Shown: positions 35,526 to 41,425 of the stretch, one piece after another
How the letters are laid out: every line of letters begins with the position of its first letter
Position numbering within the stretch: the stretch's first letter is position 1
From: Terrimonas_A sp051954695
GTDB lineage: Bacteria; Bacteroidota; Bacteroidia; Chitinophagales; Chitinophagaceae
Direction of reading: 5' to 3'
Assembly (NCBI GenBank): GCA_051954695.1
Contig: JBQCHL010000011.1
Coordinates: 62,001 to 126,000 of the forward strand
Length of the DNA: 64,000 bases
Position numbers and translations under genes: made by a program
The notes under the pieces: generated by a model
Told to the model about the DNA's origin: nothing
Seen by the model: only the letters and a program-made list of their open reading frames with translations
Database searches by the model: none

Positions 35526-35663
35526 AGCTAGAAAAATAGCATACTTTTCTCTGGGAAAACTGCATTTTTAGTCAAGGAAATTACGATGCCTGAATAGGTT
35601 GACCACTATTGCAGGGAAGGATGCCGGGTATTATTTTAGAGCCCGAATCCAAACCCCTGAAAG

Positions 35664-36212
35664 ATGAAACTTATTTTACTCGGTACACTGCTTTCTGTTT
35701 TTGTTTTTAACGGATCCGGCATTTATGATTTCAAAGTGAATGCCCTGCAACGTGAAGATGCACAAATCAATTTTGCAGACTTCAAAGGCAAAAAGATCCT
35801 GATAGTAAACACTGCTTCCAAATCGCCGTATACCTTCCAGATGGAAGAGCTGGAAAAACTGTACCGGGCTTATAAAGATAAGCTGGTAGTGGTGGGCTTT
35901 CCCGCAGGCAGTGATTTTGGCGACCAGGAGCTGAAAACAAATCGCGAGATTCATGATTTCTGCACTTACACATATGATATCACTTTCCCGATGGCAGAGA
36001 AGATAACAACGATCGGGGAGATGCGTCATCCCATTTTCTCTTACCTGATAACGGAAGCGAAAAAACTGGCAATGGATGATCCTATCATCAAATGGAACTT
36101 TACTAAATTCCTGTTGGATGAAAATGGGCAACTGATAAAAGTATTTCCTGCTGATGTTACACCGCTTAGCACGGAAGTGACAAGCTATCTTAACAATACG
36201 CGGAACTGGTAA
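35664..36212 (+). CDS. Glutathione-peroxidase-like protein without the peroxidatic cysteine
   Basis: A 182-residue thioredoxin-fold protein of the GPx family with a signal peptide (MKLILLGTLLSVFVFNGSG). Family landmarks are ILIVNTASKSPYTFQMEELEKLY, LVVVGFPAGSDFGDQEL, and IHDFCTYTYDITFPMAEKI. In active enzymes the first reads ASKCG or ASKUG; here the codon is TCG (Ser) and the next residue is Pro. The Cys of FPCNQFG is also replaced (FPAGSDFG). One Cys remains in DFCTYTYD. The protein is therefore probably not a classic peroxidase. It is full length and the frame is intact, so this looks like divergence, not decay. It stands alone between its neighbours. Confidence 0.85.
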   Translation: MKLILLGTLLSVFVFNGSGIYDFKVNALQREDAQINFADFKGKKILIVNTASKSPYTFQMEELEKLYRAYKDKLVVVGFPAGSDFGDQELKTNREIHDFCTYTYDITFPMAEKITTIGEMRHPIFSYLITEAKKLAMDDPIIKWNFTKFLLDENGQLIKVFPADVTPLSTEVTSYLNNTRNW

Positions 36213-36262
36213 TGCTGATTTTTTTGTACCTTCAGACTTCACCAAATAAAAAGGAGGTATTC

Positions 36263-36307
36263 ATGCAATCAGATAAATCATGGACGCCTTCGGTTATTAT
36301 CGCGTAG
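36263..36307 (+). CDS. Tiny ORF (14 codons) with perfect Shine-Dalgarno sequence
   Basis: ATG at 36263 to TAG at 36305 encodes MQSDKSWTPSVIIA. AAGGAGGT (36251-36258) lies 4 nt before the ATG; such a complete Shine-Dalgarno sequence is exceptional in this window, where almost no gene has one. An intrinsic terminator follows at 36350-36377. The arrangement resembles a leader peptide before an attenuator, or a short independently transcribed peptide gene. No known leader was recognised, and the next gene, rpiA, is over 480 nt further on. It may also be chance. Confidence 0.4.
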   Translation: MQSDKSWTPSVIIA

Positions 36308-36349
36308 CCGGGCTTCTCCAAAAAATAATCTGCTGGCTAAAGGCCAGGG

Positions 36350-36377
36350 GCCACTAAGTTCGCTTAGTGGCTTTTTT
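36350..36377 (+). terminator. Intrinsic terminator after the tiny ORF
   Basis: GCCACTAAG (36350-36358) pairs exactly with CTTAGTGGC (36363-36371) around a stable TTCG tetraloop, followed by TTTTTT (36372-36377). Confidence 0.9.
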
Positions 36378-36421
36378 ATGATTTCTACTGATCAACAACA
36401 GGCAGGATGCGTCTTAAACAT

Positions 36422-36483
36422 CCCTTCCCGTCTTCCCGCCATACCGGTAAAAACTTGCCGGTAAGGCGGGAAGACGGGAAGGG
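36422..36483. repeat. Long G+C-rich hairpin
   Basis: Bases 36422-36440 are the exact reverse complement of 36465-36483 (19 bp, alternating pyrimidine and purine strands), and the centre adds a second inner stem TACCGG/CCGGTA (about 36442-36463). A T-run follows on the plus strand. It lies 45 nt after the terminator above. It could be a second terminator or a palindromic dispersed repeat. Confidence 0.8.
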
Positions 36484-36861
36484 ACGTATTTTTTTGTAAA
36501 TGTTTGATCGAATGTGATCTGACATGAATAATTGCTTGCTGTTAAAATGATATAAACCATTAGATAAATAAAAAAGTAAAATTGTAAGGGTGGGATAAAT
36601 GGGCAAAACCTTGTCCCTATGAAGCGGCTGACTATGGAATCGCAAGCCGGTTTCACCCATTGTTTCCCATATATTTTTCTAAGTGTATTTCCTTAATTGC
36701 TAGGCCTGCGAATTCAAAACTAACTGGCTATCAAAAAATGAGAATGAGAAAAACAACAGATCAGAATGTTTTTTTCCCATTTAAGTGCGGAAGATTTTGC
36801 GTATAAAAACCTCAGTACACGGAAATCCTCTTATTTTTATCCGCCCATTAAATCCGTGATT

Positions 36862-37557
36862 ATGTTAACTCCTGAAGAAATAAAAAAGAAAACCGGGCTC
36901 TATGCTGCCGATCTTGTTAAGCAGGGAATGAGTTTCGGACTCGGCACAGGATCGACCGTATACTGGCTGATAAAGGAACTCGGTAAAAGAGTAGCAGAAG
37001 GCCTTGAGATCCGCGCTATTCCTACTTCTTTGCAAACTGCTCAACTGGCCCGTGAAGCCGGCATCCCGCTGATCGACCTGAATGATATTGATTCCGATTC
37101 CATTCCTCTCGCTATAGATGGTGCAGATGAAATAGATACCAATGGACAACTGATCAAAGGCGGTGGCGGCGCCCTGCTGCAGGAAAAGATCGTTGCGGCT
37201 GCTGCCAGCAGGTTTGTGATCATCGCTGATGAATCGAAACTCGTTTCAAGGCTCGGCGCTTTTCCCCTTCCCGTTGAAGTGATCCCTTTCGGATATAAAC
37301 AGGTAGCCCGCCGGATCCTCGATTCAGGCCTGTGCCAGGAAGTAAAACTCCGGAAAAAAAATGGCCAGCCTTTCATCACCGATCATCATCACTATATCCT
37401 CGATTGTAAATTTGAGGTGATCGAACATCCTTTATTCATTAATGCAGCACTGGAAAATATTGCCGGAGTGGTGGAAACCGGTCTCTTCCTTAATATGGCC
37501 TCCCAAGCTATTATCGGGCATGAGGATGGAGAAGTTGAAATGATCCGGTTTACCTAG
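36862..37557 (+). CDS. rpiA: Ribose-5-phosphate isomerase A
   Basis: A 231-residue cytoplasmic enzyme that interconverts ribose 5-phosphate and ribulose 5-phosphate in the pentose phosphate pathway. Motifs: FGLGTGSTVYWLI (phosphate-binding), AIDGADEIDTNGQLIKGGGGALLQEKI with the catalytic Asp and Lys, and ADESKLVSRLG. The ATG at 36862 gives MLTPEEIKKKTGLYAADLVKQG, the normal N-terminus and length; the longer reading from 36766 adds 32 unrelated residues. It is followed almost at once by a DUF6090-like fragment. Confidence 0.95.
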   Translation: MLTPEEIKKKTGLYAADLVKQGMSFGLGTGSTVYWLIKELGKRVAEGLEIRAIPTSLQTAQLAREAGIPLIDLNDIDSDSIPLAIDGADEIDTNGQLIKGGGGALLQEKIVAAAASRFVIIADESKLVSRLGAFPLPVEVIPFGYKQVARRILDSGLCQEVKLRKKNGQPFITDHHHYILDCKFEVIEHPLFINAALENIAGVVETGLFLNMASQAIIGHEDGEVEMIRFT

Positions 37558-37592
37558 GATTCAGGAAAGACCTTCAAAGTGATATCGCAGAA

Positions 37593-37850
37593 ATGAAAGA
37601 GGATAGCGGTTCGTATCACCGGGTGTTCAGAGGGGTAAATTATTTTGGGAAAGTGGCAAATGGTGAACCGCTCAATAGAGATAGCCTGCAAGAATATTCG
37701 AATATCTTTTATAACACCACTTATCTCTCGCCCAATATCAGCCGATTTGAAGGGTTGAAAGCCTCAGGTAAAATGGGCATTATTGAGAACAAGGAAATCC
37801 TAAGCGATATGCTTGCACTTTACCAGGAGAATAAGAACTCAAGTAATTAA
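37593..37850 (+). CDS. Short ORF resembling an internal fragment of DUF6090-type proteins
   Basis: An 85-codon ORF (MKEDSGSYHRVFRG...). The segment YSNIFYNTTYLSPNISRFEGLKASGKMGIIENKE resembles the middle of DUF6090-type Bacteroidota membrane proteins, which are about 250 residues long and start with a transmembrane helix. The similarity seems to begin earlier, since the same frame reads FRKDLQSDIAE directly after the rpiA stop (37560-37592). The N-terminal membrane helix and the C-terminal third are missing, so this is probably a remnant of a deleted gene. A small functional protein cannot be excluded. A strong terminator follows at once. Confidence 0.5.
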   Translation: MKEDSGSYHRVFRGVNYFGKVANGEPLNRDSLQEYSNIFYNTTYLSPNISRFEGLKASGKMGIIENKEILSDMLALYQENKNSSN

Positions 37851-37879
37851 AAAAACCGGCATTGCCGGTTTTTTTAATT
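37845..37879. terminator. Bidirectional intrinsic terminator
   Basis: AATTAAAAAAACCGGC (37845-37860) is the exact reverse complement of 37864-37879 with a 3-nt loop; T-runs lie on both strands. It separates the DUF6090-like fragment from the convergent 37-residue membrane protein gene. Confidence 0.88.
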
Positions 37880-37897
37880 AGATCCATGCAAGCTGTA

Positions 37898-38011
37898 TTA
37901 ATCAAAATACATTGCAAATAAGGTGATCAAACCAGTGATAAGAAATACTGTAGCAATAACGATTGTTGCCTGTACATTCTCGTTCTTCAATAATGTGTTG
38001 ATTTTTTTCAT
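37898..38011 (-). CDS. Small membrane protein, 37 residues
   Basis: Read on the minus strand from the ATG at 38011 to TAA at 37898. The protein starts MKKINTLLKNENVQAT, continues with one strongly hydrophobic helix (VIATVFLITGLITLFAMY, about residues 18-35) and ends FD. A basic, soluble N-terminus and a single helix suggest an inner-membrane protein with N-in topology. It is flanked by strong terminators on both sides and has about 220 nt of its own upstream DNA. No family was recognised. Its clear two-part design makes a chance ORF unlikely, although it is below the usual annotation limit. Confidence 0.55.
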   Translation of the reverse strand: MKKINTLLKNENVQATIVIATVFLITGLITLFAMYFD

Positions 38012-38232
38012 ACACAAAAGTTTTTAGTTTCGATGAAAAGGGGTTCAGAAGTTTCCCAAAGGATAACCGGAGTTTCCGAAACAGTAGTCTTTTGTGATTT
38101 TTACAAGGGATAGAGTGATGCAAACCTACGCAATAAAGCCGCTGCTGTCAAGTATTTAAAAGGATTTTATAAAGATGTTCTGCATCGTGTTTTTACGATA
38201 AGTTCTAAGCTGTTTGCTTACAGTTGATTATT

Positions 38233-38289
38233 AATGAAAATAAAATAGCTGATCCCGGGAGTACCGGGATCAGCTATTTTATTTTCATT
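38233..38289 (-). terminator. Terminator of the DUF4382 gene, 26-bp perfect stem
   Basis: Bases 38233-38258 are the exact reverse complement of 38264-38289 with a 5-nt loop. The A+T-rich ends give T-rich tails on both strands. It begins 9 nt after the minus-strand DUF4382 stop. Confidence 0.88.
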
Positions 38290-38297
38290 ATCTTCTT

Positions 38298-38822
38298 CTA
38301 CTTAACCCTCAATACCGGTTTCAGCTTAAAGTCTTTCGTACCGGTTTGGAAGATAGACATTGCTGCGTCAAAATCAATTACCAGTGAATCGAGTGAGGCC
38401 CGAAGAGGTTTATCCACTTTTATTTTAAGCCCTGATTCACTTCCGCTGGGAATAGTAAGCGGATAATTCACGCTGTCGATCGTGATGGAGTTTTCTGACC
38501 CCAGCACAAAACGGATCTCCTTCAGGTTCCCTGTAGGTACAACCCCCTGTGCAAGCAACGTATCTATTCCATTCTGGAAATCGAGAAGGTTATAAATACC
38601 TGCGTGGGTATTAAGGCTAACCCAGTTTGCAGAATCAACACCGTCCAGTTTTACATTTACCTCCTTAATGTCCACATTCACTTCCGTGGCATTATAGGGG
38701 TTGTCTGTAAGATGAACTTTTAATTGAGTAGTGTTTTGACTGTTGTCTTTCTGACAAGCTGAAAGAAAAATCAGCAGACTGCCTGATAAAACGATCAGGC
38801 CGGCAAAAATGCGTGGGTACAT
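38298..38822 (-). CDS. DUF4382 domain lipoprotein
   Basis: A 174-residue exported lipoprotein. From the ATG at 38822 the signal is MYPRIFAGLIVLSGSLLIFLSACQKD with lipobox LSAC; an ATG at 38858 would add 12 residues and remains possible. The DUF4382 domain (about 35-150) reads LKVHLTDNPYNATEVNVDIKEVNVK ... GIYNLLDFQNGIDTLLAQGVVPTGNLKEIRFVLG. This family has a beta-sandwich fold resembling surface adhesion or carbohydrate-binding modules, and its function is not known. It is monocistronic, with a 26-bp terminator; the divergent neighbour is blaI. Confidence 0.88.
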   Translation of the reverse strand: MYPRIFAGLIVLSGSLLIFLSACQKDNSQNTTQLKVHLTDNPYNATEVNVDIKEVNVKLDGVDSANWVSLNTHAGIYNLLDFQNGIDTLLAQGVVPTGNLKEIRFVLGSENSITIDSVNYPLTIPSGSESGLKIKVDKPLRASLDSLVIDFDAAMSIFQTGTKDFKLKPVLRVK

Positions 38823-38937
38823 AAGGTAGTATTTTGATCGGTTTAAAGTAAAAATCATGCCGTTTTAGGGCATGACCCCCTCCCTTTACCGGTTATTAAC
38901 CCTGGAATTCTAAAAAAAAAGCTAACCTACCTTTTTG

Positions 38938-38947
38938 TTCGTACGAA
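38938..38947. promoter_or_regulatory. Candidate operator palindrome before blaI
   Basis: TTCGTACGAA is a perfect 10-bp palindrome flanked by T and A runs (TTTTTG...AAAAAT), 20 nt before the blaI ATG and close to TACCTT promoter-like words. BlaI/MecI repressors bind palindromes at their own promoters, so this is a reasonable autoregulatory site. The sequence differs from the staphylococcal TACA/TGTA operator. Confidence 0.4.
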
Positions 38948-38967
38948 AAATTTCCTACCTTCATTCC

Positions 38968-39366
38968 ATGAAAGAAAATCCAGCGCATAAAAAGATAGAA
39001 CCCACCAAGGCGGAACTGGAAATATTGCAGGTGCTTTGGGAGCATGGTCCCTCCACTGTCCGGTTTGTGAATGATCAACTGAACCAGCAACGTGAAGTGA
39101 ATTATACTTCCACTTTGAAACTGATGCAGATCATGACCGAAAAAGAAATATTGAATAGGGATGAGAGCAATATGAAACATATTTATAGTGTTGCCGAAGA
39201 AGAGCAGAAAACCAAGGCTTATCTGCTGGATAAATTTGTTGACTCAATGTATAAAGGCTCTGTAAGCAAACTCGTGATGCAACTCCTGGGGAATACGAAA
39301 GCTTCGGAAAAGGAATTGAAAGCTATCCGCGAGCTGTTGAAGAAGATGGAAGACAGGGATAAATAA
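38968..39366 (+). CDS. blaI: BlaI/MecI/CopY family transcriptional repressor
   Basis: A 132-residue winged-helix repressor. From the ATG at 38968: KIEPTKAELEILQVLWEHGPSTVRFVNDQL is the family signature, and VNYTSTLKLMQIMTEKEILNRDE is the recognition and wing region. The C-terminal helices (YLLDKFVDSMYKGSVSKLVMQLL) form the dimer interface that is cleaved by BlaR1-type proteases. An upstream in-frame codon (38935) lies within the operator palindrome and is not used here. The M56 protease gene follows 32 nt later. It probably controls its own operon including the barrel gene. Confidence 0.93.
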   Translation: MKENPAHKKIEPTKAELEILQVLWEHGPSTVRFVNDQLNQQREVNYTSTLKLMQIMTEKEILNRDESNMKHIYSVAEEEQKTKAYLLDKFVDSMYKGSVSKLVMQLLGNTKASEKELKAIRELLKKMEDRDK

Positions 39367-39398
39367 TAGACCGGTTTAACTTTATTAAAGATATTATC

Positions 39399-41330
39399 AT
39401 GGATTTTTCAACTGCAATTTCGCCGCAAATCGCGAGGGCATTGAGTAATACGTTTATTTACTCTCTATGGCAAGGGTTGGTGCTGGCTGCTTTGGCTGGC
39501 GGGATTATCTTGCTCACCTGCAAATCTGCTTCCCGCAAGCGGTACAACTTGTTGATCGGTTCGCTGGTTTTGTTTTCAGTCTCGGTTGTGATCACCTTTA
39601 TCTGCCAGTTGCAACAATCTGTTGTGGTAAATACCCCGCCATTAACTTTTCAATATACTATATCACCTGCCCTTGCCGGGGATTCGGTTGCTTCTCCCGC
39701 CGTGCCTGTTAACAACACTTCCTTTATTGGTTATATCAATGAACATGCAAATACCATCGTGCTGATCTGGTTCCTGATCGTTTGTGTCCGTTGTTTGCAA
39801 TTGCTTACCGGTCTGCATGGATTGTACAGGCTGCGCCATCAGTCCGTTTCACCGGTTGGTAAAGAATGGGAAGAGAAATTGCAGGCGCTGGCAAAAAGTA
39901 TTGGCATAAAACAAATGGTGGCCGTAGCGGAATCAGGCCTGGCTAAAGTGCCGATGGTGATCGGTCATCTGAAACCCATTATCCTGATCCCTGCAGGATT
40001 GATCACAGCGATGCCTCCAGCGGAAATTGAAGCCATCCTGCTGCATGAGCTGGCGCATATCCGCCGCCGCGACTATCTCGTCAATCTTTTGCAAAACCTG
40101 GTGGAGATCATTTTCTTTTTCAACCCTGCTGTATTATGGATCTCATCGCTGATCAAAGCGGAACGGGAGAATTGCTGTGATGATATTACGCTGAAGCAAA
40201 CGGATAGTAAAGCCGCTTATATCCGTGCATTATTGTCGTGCCAGGAATACCAGTCGCAAACCTCCCGCTTTGCCATGGCGTTGGGAAGACGTAAGAACCT
40301 GCTTGGCAGGGTTAGCCGGATGGTGTCGAGCCGCAATCATTCCCTGTCCATACTGGAAAAATCATTATTGACCGTATGCCTGGTAACGGCAGGCCTGGTG
40401 TTTGCTGCTTTTTCCGATAAAGAAACAAAACAGGAAGAAATTGCTTTGAAAACGGAAAAGAATAAAATGATTGCTGATTCCGGCAGGCAAGCCCTGGTCA
40501 AACCTTCTGATACCGATACAATACATCCGAAAGCAATCAGGATATACCAGCCTTCTGAAGTAGGTGAAGGCACATCGCTTACGTTGAATGATACCTCTGG
40601 TAATGTAAAATATACCACCTACCTCTTCAAAAAAGAAGGGACCGTATACCAGATCAATTTAGAGGAAGGAAAAAGGGTTTCCCTGCAAGTGAATGGTAAA
40701 ACAATTCCTTCTGATAAATGGGTCGCCTATCAATCTACAGTTGACCGGCTTATCAGCGGAGAAGTTAGAGGAGTGCAGTCCGGCCCGGTGCAAATAAAAG
40801 AACCGGATGAACCTGCTGAGCAGGTTGCACGGGATAGAGAGCGGCAGATTGCTGATGAAAAAAATGCAGATATCAACAGCCAGCAACAAAAAATAAATGC
40901 AGAATACAAGACCTCTGCGGTTGATTACAAAGCGACGAATTTAGAAGCCAAACCAGATGTTAAGCTTTACACCAATAATGCTACTCTATACCATCCTGAT
41001 ACTGCTTATCTTAAACCAGATATGCAGCATTATAAAACTGGCGTGCAGGAATACGTTCCGAAAGATGAACATAAAGAACTTGCAGGCACAGATCTGGTGA
41101 TAAGCTATATGGTGAAAGAAGGAATCGTGGCAAGGCCAAAGGATATCAAATCTTTTTTGATCAGTAATGATGAGTTGATCGTAAACGGAAAAAAGGAATC
41201 AGCTGATGTTCACCAGCGGATAGTAGATAAGTATATAAAAACGAATACGAAAAGGCCCTGGTCGATCATGTACAATTTTGACACTTCAGGCCCGAAAACA
41301 ACTACCCGAACTGTTATTAATATCGATTGA
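39399..41330 (+). CDS. BlaR1-like M56 membrane metalloprotease
   Basis: A 643-residue protein. The N-terminal half (1-330) is an M56 peptidase with four or so membrane helices and the zinc motif HELAH at 216-220 (ILLHELAHIRRRDYLVN), followed by ERENCCDDITLKQ with the third metal ligand. A last helix (LLTVCLVTAGLVFAAFS) leads to a 300-residue periplasmic part without a penicillin-binding domain. That part is repetitive and rich in Lys, Tyr and Asp (LYTNNATLYHPDTAYLKPD). In BlaR1 the outer domain senses beta-lactam; here another signal must be read. It is paired with blaI (32 nt) and followed 95 nt later by a barrel gene. Confidence 0.9.
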   Translation: MDFSTAISPQIARALSNTFIYSLWQGLVLAALAGGIILLTCKSASRKRYNLLIGSLVLFSVSVVITFICQLQQSVVVNTPPLTFQYTISPALAGDSVASPAVPVNNTSFIGYINEHANTIVLIWFLIVCVRCLQLLTGLHGLYRLRHQSVSPVGKEWEEKLQALAKSIGIKQMVAVAESGLAKVPMVIGHLKPIILIPAGLITAMPPAEIEAILLHELAHIRRRDYLVNLLQNLVEIIFFFNPAVLWISSLIKAERENCCDDITLKQTDSKAAYIRALLSCQEYQSQTSRFAMALGRRKNLLGRVSRMVSSRNHSLSILEKSLLTVCLVTAGLVFAAFSDKETKQEEIALKTEKNKMIADSGRQALVKPSDTDTIHPKAIRIYQPSEVGEGTSLTLNDTSGNVKYTTYLFKKEGTVYQINLEEGKRVSLQVNGKTIPSDKWVAYQSTVDRLISGEVRGVQSGPVQIKEPDEPAEQVARDRERQIADEKNADINSQQQKINAEYKTSAVDYKATNLEAKPDVKLYTNNATLYHPDTAYLKPDMQHYKTGVQEYVPKDEHKELAGTDLVISYMVKEGIVARPKDIKSFLISNDELIVNGKKESADVHQRIVDKYIKTNTKRPWSIMYNFDTSGPKTTTRTVINID

Positions 41331-41425
41331 CACATCTTCAGCTTGATTAAATGATACACTGATATATCTTGGCTGGATGTAACAAGACGCGCCCGGTGGG
41401 TCTTTCATTTTACAATTCAAAAACA

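Larger units (their letters stand above)
36213..36861. other. Region between gpx-like gene and rpiA
   Basis: 649 nt that hold a 14-codon ORF with a perfect Shine-Dalgarno sequence, an intrinsic terminator and a long G+C-rich hairpin, each listed separately. The 36484-36861 remainder is A+T-rich and shows no gene; the rpiA frame is open upstream to 36766, but that extension is not RpiA-like. Confidence 0.5.

Noticed and set aside
36385..36660. Minus-strand ORF over the G+C-rich hairpin before rpiA
   Set aside because: It reads straight through a perfect hairpin, in two overlapping frames of equal length, with no recognisable protein features.
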